A DNA stretch of 28,695 bases from the NCBI GenBank assembly GCA_023228945.1, contig JALOAI010000039.1:1-28695 (forward strand). Reading direction: 5' to 3'. The position numbers and the translations under genes are program-made. The first letter of the stretch is position 1, and each line of letters starts with the position of its first letter. Under the pieces are notes generated by a model. It was given only the letters and a program-made list of their open reading frames with translations, had not been told where the DNA came from and did no database searches. This DNA comes from Pigmentiphaga sp. GTDB lineage: Bacteria; Pseudomonadota; Gammaproteobacteria; Burkholderiales; Burkholderiaceae_B. Below, in pieces: positions 7,148-15,383 of the stretch.

Positions 7148-8101
7148 ATGACTTTGACACAATTACGCTACCTGACTGCAATAGTGGATTGCGGCTTCAG
7201 CATTTCGCAAGCTGCCCGGGTGCTACACACATCCCAGCCCGGAATCAGCCGTCAAATTCGCCTTCTAGAGCAACAATTGGGCACCGCAATTCTGGCACGT
7301 AATTCTGGGCGCATCATCGGTCTCACTGAAAGTGGAGCACGCGTCGTGCATACGGCGCGACGCGTGATCAATGATATGGAAAGTCTCGCTCTCATGAGCC
7401 AGGAATACCTGACACAGGAAAGCGGCACCTTCACCATTGGCACCTTACACACCTATGCTCTTTCGCTACTCCCGGGAGCACTGGCGGCCATGCATGCTCA
7501 GTACCCCCAGGTAGTCATCGATGTCCGACAGATCACCCTACCGCAGTCCATTGCCCAGGTGCAGGATGGAGAATTGGATATCGCGATTACTATCGGCGAA
7601 CCCCCGATCGAGTCCAATTTAATCGCGCTCCATGTGGTGGACATTCCGCTGCAGCTCCTGGTACCAGAGGGACACGAACTTACTTCTCGCACGGATTTGG
7701 GGCTCGCCGACTTATTGGACTATCCGATGATCTGCTTACGCTCCTCCACCACGAGCTGGGGAGTGAGTAGTGTGTATAAGGCAAATGGCTACGACCTTCG
7801 GCCTGCAGCCTATGCCATGGACGCCAGCGTGATGCGCTCTTTGGTTGCCAACGGCCTTGGCATCGCCGTGCTGCCTGCCTCGCTGCCGACGGTTTCCGGC
7901 ACTGAAACCCTGCCGGTATCCCATCTGTTTCCGCCAAGCTCGATCAACGCACTCATTAACCCAAATCGCTTCGTTCGTGGCTATGTTTATGCATTTCTCG
8001 AAAGCTTGGCATCGCAATGGACCCGGAACGAAGTTGACTTTGAGATTCGCAACGCTCTTTTCGGCACGCCCACTGCTGGCGTGAAAAAAGACAAGGCGTG
8101 A
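7148..8101 (+). CDS. LysR-family transcriptional regulator, CysB/Cbl-like
   Basis: A 317-residue regulator with an N-terminal winged HTH at residues 1-60 (MTLTQLRYLTAIVDCGFSIS, AARVLHTSQPGISRQIRLLE, LGTAILARNSGRIIGLTESG), closest in look to the CysB/Cbl group, and an effector domain from about 90. AAGGAG lies seven bases before ATG 7148. It converges on a Bug receptor gene (four bases between stops) of a dioxygenase operon and diverges from a broken Rieske gene. Its codon use (TTA, CTA, AAT more common) matches the dioxygenase cassette, not the flanking DNA, so it likely travelled with the cassette and is its probable activator. Confidence 0.88.
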   Translation: MTLTQLRYLTAIVDCGFSISQAARVLHTSQPGISRQIRLLEQQLGTAILARNSGRIIGLTESGARVVHTARRVINDMESLALMSQEYLTQESGTFTIGTLHTYALSLLPGALAAMHAQYPQVVIDVRQITLPQSIAQVQDGELDIAITIGEPPIESNLIALHVVDIPLQLLVPEGHELTSRTDLGLADLLDYPMICLRSSTTSWGVSSVYKANGYDLRPAAYAMDASVMRSLVANGLGIAVLPASLPTVSGTETLPVSHLFPPSSINALINPNRFVRGYVYAFLESLASQWTRNEVDFEIRNALFGTPTAGVKKDKA

Positions 8102-8105
8102 TTCT

Positions 8106-9098
8106 CTAGTCGATGGTTATGTTACTCTCTCGGACCACTTCCCGATAGTGGCTTATCTGCGACTCGATCAAGTTACGGAATTCCTGTGGCGGCATGGTGG
8201 CGGGCTCCAGGCCGGCGGCAATAAATCGCTCTTGAATATCAGGGCGCTTCAAGATCTCATCCACTTGCCGATAGAGGAAATCCACGATTTCTTCAGGGGT
8301 TCCGCTAGGAGCCAGGAGACCGAACCAGCTTGTGACGACAAAGCCAGGAACACCAGACTCCGCGACCGTAGGCAACTCCGGCATTGTTGGCGACCGTTGA
8401 GCTCCAGTGGTGGCGAATCCTCTGACCTCCCCTTGAGCTACCAATTCCCTGGCGGTGGCAGCATCAATGATTGCCAGTGGAACATGCCCGGCCAAGACAT
8501 CCTGAAGCGCCGGATTGGTTCCTCGATAGGGTATATGAGATAACTCGACCCCTGTTTCTTTTGATAAAAGAGCGCCGGCCAAATGCATGGCGGTTCCCTG
8601 ACCGCCAGACCCGAAAGGCAGAGGCTGTTTCTGCTGCTTTCCATACTCCAGCAATTCGGTCATTGTTTTTGGCGCGAGATCTTTATTTCCGGCAATCACC
8701 AACGGGTTGTCAACCATCAACGTAATCGGAGCGAGATCTTTCAGAGGACTGAAGGGCATCTCTTGCCCCAGCGCCGGCCAGAGAGTTAGAATGCCAGAAA
8801 CACCAACGGCAAGCGTATATCCGTCTGGCGTGGATCTGGCAACGGATCCCACACCAACTATACCTCCGCCACCGGCGCGATTCTCAACAACCACCGTTTG
8901 ACCAACCTTCTTGGACAACTCCGCCGCGACGATTCGCGTTGCCATATCCGCACTGCCACCAGGCGGATATGGCACGACCACCGTGATGGGTCGATTGGGA
9001 TAGTCGTCGATGCGTGCAGCAGCGTGACTCGAACCCCAGGCGATGGCGACTCCCAGTGCTGCCAAAAATACTCTCCGAATTTTTTTGTGAGCTTGCAT
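8106..9098 (-). CDS. Bug-family TTT solute receptor (TphC-like role)
   Basis: A 330-residue periplasmic receptor with a Sec signal peptide (KKIRRVFLAALGVAIAWGSS, cleaved near HAAA), then YPNRPITVVVPYPPGGSADM, VVVENRAGGGGIVGV, TPDGYTL and LSHIPYRGTNPALQDVLAGH, all standard Bug motifs. GGAG precedes ATG 9098. It is the third gene of the operon alpha-beta-Bug, starting 21 bases after the beta subunit stop. Bug receptors play this part in terephthalate (TphC) and isophthalate clusters, bringing an aromatic carboxylate to a permease encoded elsewhere; by analogy this one probably binds the substrate of the adjacent dioxygenase. Confidence 0.9.
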   Translation of the reverse strand: MQAHKKIRRVFLAALGVAIAWGSSHAAARIDDYPNRPITVVVPYPPGGSADMATRIVAAELSKKVGQTVVVENRAGGGGIVGVGSVARSTPDGYTLAVGVSGILTLWPALGQEMPFSPLKDLAPITLMVDNPLVIAGNKDLAPKTMTELLEYGKQQKQPLPFGSGGQGTAMHLAGALLSKETGVELSHIPYRGTNPALQDVLAGHVPLAIIDAATARELVAQGEVRGFATTGAQRSPTMPELPTVAESGVPGFVVTSWFGLLAPSGTPEEIVDFLYRQVDEILKRPDIQERFIAAGLEPATMPPQEFRNLIESQISHYREVVRESNITID

Positions 9099-9119
9099 AA
9101 TATCGTTCTCCTCTCGAAA

Positions 9120-9617
9120 TCAAATCAAATATACATCCAGCACATTCTCAATCAGAGAGTTGAGAACGGTAATTTTCTTGCGCTGTATCCGCCATCCCAA
9201 AACTCCTTCAGTGGCTGTTAATACATAATCATAGAAACCGTAATAGGTGCTTGTTTTTTTATTACGCCAACTTAACGTTTGCCAATTGGCCACGGCATGA
9301 CAACTTCCATCCGCTTGCATCTGAGCTCGTACGTTAGTCACAAAATGGCAGGTTCTTGGCATCGGATTAGATGCAACCGAGCGGCCGGATCGTATCCGAA
9401 AAACTCGATCTTCGAGACCTTGTCGCGAATCGTAGTACATCAAGGAGAGCTCTCGCCTTGGATTGTTGGTCAGCTCACTCTCCGAATGCCAGGCCGGCAC
9501 CCAATACTGGATATTTTCGTCCATTAATGAGAGCCACTCATCCCAGCGTTGATGGTCGAGACATTCCGCCTCATACGTCACAAACTGCGAGACTTTCTGC
9601 ACAAGATCATCAGACAT
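9120..9617 (-). CDS. Aromatic-ring-hydroxylating dioxygenase, small (beta) subunit, BenB-like
   Basis: A 165-residue beta subunit with the cone-shaped NTF2-like fold that holds alpha subunits in an alpha3beta3 hexamer. The sequence follows benzoate dioxygenase beta subunits closely: LDHQRWDEWLSLM, YWVPAWHSESELTNNPRREL, SLMYYDSRQGLEDRVFRIRS, and a C-terminal ENVLDVYLI. The start overlaps the alpha subunit stop by eight bases, so the two are translationally coupled. Structural rather than catalytic. Confidence 0.9.
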   Translation of the reverse strand: MSDDLVQKVSQFVTYEAECLDHQRWDEWLSLMDENIQYWVPAWHSESELTNNPRRELSLMYYDSRQGLEDRVFRIRSGRSVASNPMPRTCHFVTNVRAQMQADGSCHAVANWQTLSWRNKKTSTYYGFYDYVLTATEGVLGWRIQRKKITVLNSLIENVLDVYLI

Positions 9618-10950
9618 CGGAGTTGCCCTTCAGTATATAGTCCATCCAGGCTTCGTAGATTCCCACGTACAAGCCCTCGTCCTCAATCCAGCCGCCAGAG
9701 GCCCGGGGCCGCAGCCCTAATTCTTCGGCATGTTCATTGGCGCCAGCCACTTTATGAAGTGCACCACGACTCAGGTCGCTCCAACCCGGACTCACGCCCT
9801 GGAAAGCTCGCTGAGACAGATTGAAGACATCCAGATCGTCAGGTGTCGCCATGCCGCTGGCGTTAAAGAAATCCTCATAGAATCGCAACCGCTGCCGGCG
9901 CATCTCCGGCGGCTCATCGGTAGGCGCAAAGGCGTAACCTGTTACTCGAGTTCTATCGACAGCAATGGGATGAATGACGCGTACCTGGGTACTCATTTGA
10001 TCCATCAACATGAGATTGGGGAAGATCAGCAGATTCTTCAGGCGGCCTATGGCCCAATGTGCGCGAACGTGGCCTAGCCGGCTTTGCAGCTTCGGAAGCA
10101 TGGTGAAATTGAAACGGTCTTGGGGGTTATCCCAATCCCGCCAAATGGTTACATGACCTCGCCCAAAGTCGAAGTACCCTCCTTTCATCGCCTCTCGATC
10201 ATGGGTAACATTCATGGCCTTAATCGCACCACTTTGACCCTTGGCGCGCTTCCTGTTGGCGATTGTGGCCGAGAAGTTGGCATGCACGAACGGCGCATGA
10301 TAAGAGTCTACGCCATTCTCCATTTGCAACTTCCAGTTGCCTTCGTAGGTGTAGTCGGAGGACCCCTTAATGATCTCCCAGCCGCTTTCCGACTGATCTA
10401 GCAGAAGATCCATATAGATCGCGGCGTCGCCGAGGTGCTCCTTTAAACTTATGACCTCCTGCTCCAGGCAACCGAACCAGAAGCCCCGATAGCTTTCCAG
10501 CCGAGGCACTAAATTCAAGCCCAACTCAGACTTCCGAAAAGACTCGGGATAAGCCCCTCCGGCCTCATCGGTAACCGCCAGCAGATCACCGTTACTGGAG
10601 AACACCCAGCCGTGATAAGGACACGACATCGCCCTGGAGTTCCCCGCAACGGTACGATAAATCTGCGCACCTCGATGACTGCATGCGTTAATAAAAGCTT
10701 TCACGTCTCCGTGCTGGTTTCGAGTCAAGACTACGGGCCGCCGCCCTATTTGGGTCGTGATGAAATCATGGGCGTTTGGGATCTGGCTCTCGTGGCCAAT
10801 AAATATCCACGTTTTCTCCCAAATCCTCTCCAGTTCGTATTCGAAAATTTGAGCATCGGTGTACACACGCCGATCAAGACGAGCGAGGCCGTCATCAGCA
10901 AGATGCAATACGCTGCGCAATCGGTCGACTGGCCATCCTGAACACGTCAT
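9610..10950 (-). CDS. Aromatic-ring-hydroxylating dioxygenase, large (alpha) subunit, BenA/AntA/CbdA-like
   Basis: A 446-residue Rieske oxygenase alpha subunit that adds both atoms of O2 to an aromatic carboxylate to form a cis-dihydrodiol. Rieske ligands are C90, H92, C110 and H113 (C-x-H-x17-C-x2-H); the mononuclear iron site is D215-x2-H218-x4-H223. Segments such as HESQIPNAHDF, NACSHRGAQ, YTYEGNWKLQMENGVDSYH and FFNASGMATPDDL are hallmarks of the benzoate/toluate/anthranilate/2-halobenzoate group. Start 10950 has GGAGG about six bases upstream; the frame continues to 11181 without a better start. It leads the operon alpha-beta-Bug. No ferredoxin or BenC-type reductase is encoded nearby, so electrons must come from a partner elsewhere. 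The exact substrate cannot be read from sequence. Confidence 0.9.
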   Translation of the reverse strand: MTCSGWPVDRLRSVLHLADDGLARLDRRVYTDAQIFEYELERIWEKTWIFIGHESQIPNAHDFITTQIGRRPVVLTRNQHGDVKAFINACSHRGAQIYRTVAGNSRAMSCPYHGWVFSSNGDLLAVTDEAGGAYPESFRKSELGLNLVPRLESYRGFWFGCLEQEVISLKEHLGDAAIYMDLLLDQSESGWEIIKGSSDYTYEGNWKLQMENGVDSYHAPFVHANFSATIANRKRAKGQSGAIKAMNVTHDREAMKGGYFDFGRGHVTIWRDWDNPQDRFNFTMLPKLQSRLGHVRAHWAIGRLKNLLIFPNLMLMDQMSTQVRVIHPIAVDRTRVTGYAFAPTDEPPEMRRQRLRFYEDFFNASGMATPDDLDVFNLSQRAFQGVSPGWSDLSRGALHKVAGANEHAEELGLRPRASGGWIEDEGLYVGIYEAWMDYILKGNSDV

Positions 10951-10978
10951 TGGCACCTCCATAGATTGTCCAACTTGC

Positions 10979-11007
10979 ATCATGGAATGCCGACCAGTGC
11001 TTGACAA
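10979..11007 (-). promoter_or_regulatory. Candidate promoter of the dioxygenase operon
   Basis: On the minus strand TTGTCA (11007-11002, five of six consensus bases) and CATGAT (10984-10979, four of six) are 17 bases apart. The predicted start near 10972 would leave a leader of about 20 bases. The -35 box overlaps the inverted repeat at 11004-11019. Confidence 0.45.
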
Positions 11008-11019
11008 AGAATACTTTGT
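11004..11019. promoter_or_regulatory. Inverted repeat overlapping the dioxygenase -35 box
   Basis: ACAAAG (11004-11009) and CTTTGT (11014-11019) are perfect 6-bp arms around AATA, in the 129-base region between the divergent dioxygenase and PdxA-like genes. A dyad touching the -35 box is a common place for an activator or repressor. The cassette's own LysR is the obvious candidate, but binding is unproven. Confidence 0.4.
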
Positions 11020-11079
11020 TATCGAGCCATGCCCAATTGTTATGCGCCTGTTTTGTTTGCTCCGCTCTAGAATGTGGGC

Positions 11080-12069
11080 ATGAAAAAGAACGCACGTATC
11101 GCCATCATGATCGGTGACCCGGCCGGCATCGGTCCCGAGGTGGTTCTCAAATCTCTCGTAGCCAATCCTGAGCCGGCACACATCTTATTAATCGGGGATG
11201 CCGGGGTAGTGCGCAATACCGCAAGCCACCTTCGCATACGCCTCGACATTCGCTCAATTAGCCATGTGGACCATGCGCACTTCGAAGCCGGAGTGATCTC
11301 GGTCCTCGACCCCGGCACGTTTGACCGCCAGGCCTTCAAAGTGGGGCAAGTTTCGGCAGAATGTGGCCGCGCCGTCGTAGAGTGGTGGGACGTGGCCACC
11401 CGACTGGCCCTCGATCGCAAAGTCGACGCCGTCATCAAGGCACCAGTCAACTTCGAGTCGATCCGTCTTTCACGTCGCCAACCGGCTGTAGACAGCGGTG
11501 GGAAATCTACCCATTTGCTCCTGATAGCGGGTACTTTGCGCGTCGCCCATCTCACCGACCATATCCCCTTACGCACCGTTTTCTCGGAGATCACCCAAAG
11601 CCGTATTCTAGATCTCATTCTCCTCACTCATCGCGCGCTAACGTCATGGGGCGTAGCTAGCCCCCGAATCGGGGTCGCCGGATTGAATCCGCATGCGGTT
11701 GGCACCGAAGAAGCCGAGACGATCGGTCCCGCCGTACAAGCAGCGTGCGCCCAAGGAGTTTGTGTCGAAGGCCCGATCGCTCCGGATAGTCTGTTTCGCC
11801 AATGCCTAGACGGCCGCTTCGATTGCGTGCTCGCTCACTATCATGACCAAGGACATATCGCGGTGAAGACGAATAGCGCAGAGGGAAACTGCGCGATCGT
11901 CCTCGGCGAACCGTTCTTGCGGTTATCCGTGGCTCACGGCACGGCTTTCGATATCGCCGGGAAAGGTATCGCGGATCCTGGCGCGCTCTTGATGGCAATC
12001 CAACATGCGGCTTCGCTAGGTTCGGGGCGCGGTTTTCCGATACCGTCCGGAGCCCCGCCTGGGAATTGA
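11080..12069 (+). CDS. PdxA-family dehydrogenase, TphB-like (probable aromatic cis-diol dehydrogenase)
   Basis: A 329-residue member of the 4-hydroxythreonine-4-phosphate dehydrogenase (PdxA) family, metal- and NAD(P)-dependent oxidative decarboxylases. Seen are IMIGDPAGIGPEVVLKSL at the N-terminus, VAHLTDHIPL, GVAGLNPHA, AHYHDQGHIAVK and AHGTAFDIAGKG. The usual GHTE histidine motif of biosynthetic PdxA is absent (GKSTHLLL instead); the terephthalate diol dehydrogenase TphB also lacks it, as I recall its sequence. Divergent from the dioxygenase operon, so it probably oxidises and decarboxylates the cis-diol carboxylate made there. An alternative is the PdxA2 group acting on phosphorylated D-threonate, but the kinase that goes with it is not present. 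The frame may also start at GTG 11074; neither start has a clear ribosome binding site. Confidence 0.8.
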   Translation: MKKNARIAIMIGDPAGIGPEVVLKSLVANPEPAHILLIGDAGVVRNTASHLRIRLDIRSISHVDHAHFEAGVISVLDPGTFDRQAFKVGQVSAECGRAVVEWWDVATRLALDRKVDAVIKAPVNFESIRLSRRQPAVDSGGKSTHLLLIAGTLRVAHLTDHIPLRTVFSEITQSRILDLILLTHRALTSWGVASPRIGVAGLNPHAVGTEEAETIGPAVQAACAQGVCVEGPIAPDSLFRQCLDGRFDCVLAHYHDQGHIAVKTNSAEGNCAIVLGEPFLRLSVAHGTAFDIAGKGIADPGALLMAIQHAASLGSGRGFPIPSGAPPGN

Positions 12070-12092
12070 ACCTGTGGACACGACGCACAGCC

Positions 12093-13385
12093 TCAACGCA
12101 TCAGCGACGGCAAGGTGGTGGCCAGCTCGGGGATGGCGATCACCAGGCCCAGGCACACGAATCCCGCCAGGACGAACCAGATGATATTGGCAAAAATCTG
12201 CCACGTGCCCACATCGGTGAGCACGCCCTTGACGACGAATACGTTCATACCCACCGGCGGCGTGATGAGGCCCAGCTCCACCACGATCATGACGACGATG
12301 CCGAACCAGATCGGGTCCAGGCCGAGCTGCAGGATGATGGGAAAAAAGATCGGCAAGGTAAGAAACAGCATCGCCAGGCTGTCGAACACGCATCCCAGCA
12401 GGATATAAACCAGGCACATCGCCAGCACCACGCCCAACGGCGATATATTCAAGGCCTGTATCCATTCCGCCGCCTGATAGGTGAGTCCGGTCATGGTGAG
12501 GAAGTTGCCGAACACGGCCGCGCCTATCGTGACCGGGATGAGGATGGCGGTGAGTTCGGCGGCTTCCCAGAGGGCTTCGCGCACCCGTTGCCAAGAGGCG
12601 CGGCGGCGGACCGCCATGAGCGCAAGCGCACCGGCGGCGCCGATGCCGGCGCTTTCGGTGGGCGTAAAGACGCCAAGATACAGGCCGCCAAAAACGAAGA
12701 GGAAAAGCCCGATCACCGGTAGGACCTGAGGCAACGACCGCATCCGCTCCAACCACGTCGTGTGCAGGACCGCTCCCATTTTTTCGGGGCTGTGGCGCGC
12801 CCTGATGACGACCGTGCCCATATACAGCAGCATCAGCAGAATGCCGGGCACGATACCGGCGATGAAGAGCTTGCCAATGTCGGTTTCGGTCAGGATGCCG
12901 AAAATCACCATGGGCACACTGGGCGGGATGAGCATGCCGATGGTGCCGCCGGCCGCCACCGTGGCGCCCGAGAATGCCGGGTCGTAGCCGTGACGGCGCA
13001 TCTCGGGCACGGCGACTCTTGCCATGGTTGCCGCGGTGGCGAGCGAGCTGCCGCTGACCGCGCCAAAGCCGCCAGAGGCGCCCAGGGCGGCATGGGCCAA
13101 GCCGCCCCGGAAACCGCCCAGCCAGCGCTGGGCCGTGGTGAAAAGCTCGTCCGCGATACCTGATTTGAAGATGAAGGAGCCCATGAGCACGAACAGCGGG
13201 ATCACCGAAAAACTGTGGCTCATCCCGATATCGAGCACCTGCTGCGACCCCATGGCCAGCGCCGCTTCCCAGCCCCGGTACGAAGCAAAGCCCGCGACGC
13301 CCACGATCAGCATCGTATAGCCGAGCGGGATACCGATGAAGGCCAGTGTAAACAGCGCAATAAAACCCAGCAAAGCTGTTTGCAT
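12093..13385 (-). CDS. dctM: TRAP transporter large permease DctM
   Basis: A 430-residue, strongly hydrophobic protein with about 11-12 transmembrane segments, the translocating subunit of a TRAP carboxylate transporter powered by a sodium or proton gradient. Family marks include GASGGFGAVSGSSLATAATM, MLIPPSVPMVIFGILTETDI, GVFTPTESAGIGA and ELGLITPPVGMNVFVVKG. It follows dctQ by 21 bases and is the last gene of dctP-dctQ-dctM. The stop lies 23 bases from the convergent PdxA-like gene, which marks the return from the AT-richer cassette to typical GC-rich DNA. Confidence 0.93.
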   Translation of the reverse strand: MQTALLGFIALFTLAFIGIPLGYTMLIVGVAGFASYRGWEAALAMGSQQVLDIGMSHSFSVIPLFVLMGSFIFKSGIADELFTTAQRWLGGFRGGLAHAALGASGGFGAVSGSSLATAATMARVAVPEMRRHGYDPAFSGATVAAGGTIGMLIPPSVPMVIFGILTETDIGKLFIAGIVPGILLMLLYMGTVVIRARHSPEKMGAVLHTTWLERMRSLPQVLPVIGLFLFVFGGLYLGVFTPTESAGIGAAGALALMAVRRRASWQRVREALWEAAELTAILIPVTIGAAVFGNFLTMTGLTYQAAEWIQALNISPLGVVLAMCLVYILLGCVFDSLAMLFLTLPIFFPIILQLGLDPIWFGIVVMIVVELGLITPPVGMNVFVVKGVLTDVGTWQIFANIIWFVLAGFVCLGLVIAIPELATTLPSLMR

Positions 13386-13406
13386 GCGAGGATGATTCTC
13401 TACGGT

Positions 13407-13931
13407 TCAGTGCATATCATGGGAAACGCCGGCTTCGGACGAACCCGAGCCGGAGTCGCGGGGCTGCGCCCAAGCGGGCGGAAACAAACCGGACCAGAGG
13501 CTGGCCACCGCCGCCATCCCCGACAGCACGGCCATGCCATAGGCGGCGGGATAGGTGGGCAATTGCAGATAACCGATGACGCTGCCCATTTCGTGCAGCC
13601 AGCCGGCCTCCTGCCAGAGCACCCAGGCCTGAGCCGCCAGCACGATGGTGCTGGCGGCTCCCACCAGCAGGCCCTGGATACGTTGGGCCTGTGGACCGAG
13701 CCAGCCGTCGAACAAGCTGATGGTGATGTGCGTACGACGCAGACAGATCACGGGCAAGCCCGCGAACACCGTAATGGCCATCGCGTATTGGGTCAGCTCC
13801 GTCGCGCCAACGAGAGGCTTGGCAAAAAAATGCCGGCCCGCCACGTCGATGGTGACGATCAGGAGCATGGCGAACAGGGCCAGGCCGGCACAGCCCTGCA
13901 AAAAACCCACCGCTCGTTGGCCGAGCTTCAT
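13407..13931 (-). CDS. dctQ: TRAP transporter small permease DctQ
   Basis: A 174-residue protein with four predicted transmembrane segments, the membrane partner of DctM. It shows the family pattern FAMLLIVTIDVAGRHFFAKP in the first helix and ITISLFDGWL between helices 2 and 3. The C-terminus is a polar tail rich in serine and glycine. Its ATG overlaps the dctP stop codon (ATGA, four bases), so translation is coupled. Confidence 0.9.
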   Translation of the reverse strand: MKLGQRAVGFLQGCAGLALFAMLLIVTIDVAGRHFFAKPLVGATELTQYAMAITVFAGLPVICLRRTHITISLFDGWLGPQAQRIQGLLVGAASTIVLAAQAWVLWQEAGWLHEMGSVIGYLQLPTYPAAYGMAVLSGMAAVASLWSGLFPPAWAQPRDSGSGSSEAGVSHDMH

Positions 13932-14956
13932 GGAGTTGCCGACTCGCGCAGTTGCTCACGGTAAAAGCCCAGCGCGGCCGCGCCGTCGATGCCGCGTTCT
14001 TTCATGGCCGCCGTCCATTCGTCGTCAAGGAAGGCGAACTCTTTGGCCAACTGCGTGTTCATCTCGGCATTGGCCTGCTGCAAAGTCACGCCTTCGGCCT
14101 CGAGCTTCTTCCAGGCGCCGCTCTCCGCCTCATCGAGCGCGGCGAGCCGTTCGGCGAACGCTTCGCCGCTGAGCTCGGTGATGATTGCCTGGTCTTGCGG
14201 CGAGAGCTTGGCCCAGGCGCGCGGGTTCATGACCAGGGCAAAGCTGCCGGCGGTGCTGAGGTTGTCAAAGCGCAAAGCGCCTTCGGTGCTCGAGGCGAGG
14301 TTGAACCCTAGGACGTCGAGCGCCGTGGCCGAACCATAGGCGTCGATCGTGCCTTTTGATGCCAGCTCGAAGAATCGGGCCATCGGCCCGGCGACCACCC
14401 CGCTGGTCACCTTGCCATACTGGCGCGCCGCGGTGCTGGGCAGTGTCGCCATGCGAAGGCGGGACATTTCGTCCACCGAGGTGGGGCATGGCTTGACGCA
14501 GAAGAAGGCCTGCGGCGGAAAGGCGAACAACGACAGCAAATGCACACCGCGGTAGCGGTCGTCTTGATCGAAATAGGCTTCGTGCGTACGCCATAGCGCC
14601 TTTGACACGTTGACGGCGGAGCCGCCCACACCGGGCAGTTCGGTGATCACATCGGGTCGGAGGCGATCCGGCATCATGCCCGGCGATTGCACGGCGATAT
14701 CGGCGATCCCGCGTTGCACCATGTCGAACTGCACCGGCGGCGGCGCCAGACTGCTGGCCGAGAACTCGACCACCACCCGGCCGTCGGTTTTTTCTTCGAT
14801 GGCCTCGGCCCACGGCACCAGCACCTTGCTATACAGCGGATGCATCGTGGGGAAAAAAGTGCTGAGTAAAAGTTTTTGCTGCGCCTGCGCCGGGCCGGCC
14901 GCGATGCCGATGGCACCGGCAAGAAGGCCGATTTTCAGCCATTTTTTGATATCCAT
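13928..14956 (-). CDS. dctP: TRAP transporter substrate-binding protein DctP
   Basis: A 342-residue periplasmic receptor. The signal peptide WLKIGLLAGAIGIAAGPAQA is followed by a mature protein starting near QQKLLLSTFFPTMHPLYSKV, with the DctP-type stretches GRVVVEFSASSL, MVQRGIADIAVQSPG and SRLRMATLPSTAARQYG (the arginine that usually pins the substrate carboxylate lies in this area). The start at 14956 has GGAGGAG about five bases upstream; the 30 further residues of open frame lack support. First gene of the TRAP operon. The ligand is probably an organic acid; nothing nearby settles which. It is separated from the dioxygenase cassette by orientation, so a functional link is only possible. 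Confidence 0.92.
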   Translation of the reverse strand: MDIKKWLKIGLLAGAIGIAAGPAQAQQKLLLSTFFPTMHPLYSKVLVPWAEAIEEKTDGRVVVEFSASSLAPPPVQFDMVQRGIADIAVQSPGMMPDRLRPDVITELPGVGGSAVNVSKALWRTHEAYFDQDDRYRGVHLLSLFAFPPQAFFCVKPCPTSVDEMSRLRMATLPSTAARQYGKVTSGVVAGPMARFFELASKGTIDAYGSATALDVLGFNLASSTEGALRFDNLSTAGSFALVMNPRAWAKLSPQDQAIITELSGEAFAERLAALDEAESGAWKKLEAEGVTLQQANAEMNTQLAKEFAFLDDEWTAAMKERGIDGAAALGFYREQLRESATP

Positions 14957-15383
14957 GATGCTCCTCCGGAGGGTCGTTGCGTAACACACATTTTGAATAT
15001 GAGGTTGCAAGGTCGGCGCCGCCAAGGCGGTAACGAAGCAATTCAACCGAATTCATACATTCCGAACTTTAAACCTATTCGTCCGCTTTCACCTCCTCGG
15101 GTTTGTCCGGATACCGTGAACGGACACCTACGCCTCGCGGCCGCAGACTCCGTTACTGTGTGATCGCTGGGCCGCCAACCTCGGCGGGGCATTGGCGTTT
15201 CTCATCCAAATCGGTTCTAATTTGAGGCTGACGCCGCGCCTTGCGCCCAGGTTTTCGCACCTGCCAGCCCTGGCCCGTTTCCGATGGCAGCGGCCCTATC
15301 GTCTTTGGCACGCTGCCTCGCCCCCTCTTTCATCTCGTTCTGCGCCCAGGCTTGTGCCGCCTGTCCGCCCGGAGTAGTGCTTC
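14957..15383. other. Intergenic region between dctP and the VUT transporter
   Basis: A 427-base divergent region without a convincing gene. The part nearer dctP (about 14,980-15,090) is AT-rich and probably holds the dctP promoter, though no clear hexamer pair was picked. TGTCCG (15104-15109) and CGGACA (15121-15126) form a 6-bp inverted repeat with an 11-base spacer, a possible operator. The half nearer the VUT gene is pyrimidine-rich. I looked for a preQ1-type riboswitch before the VUT gene and saw none. Confidence 0.4.

Noticed and set aside
9503..9824. Plus-strand frames over the dioxygenase subunit genes
   Set aside because: Overlap the well-supported alpha and beta subunits on the other strand and show no domain.
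11074..11079. GTG start for the PdxA-like gene two codons upstream
   Set aside because: ATG 11080 gives the usual family N-terminus; neither has a clear ribosome site, so the choice is weak.
15240..15383. preQ1 riboswitch before the VUT transporter gene
   Set aside because: No small C-rich hairpin followed by an A-rich tail of the preQ1-I kind could be found; the leader is merely pyrimidine-rich.
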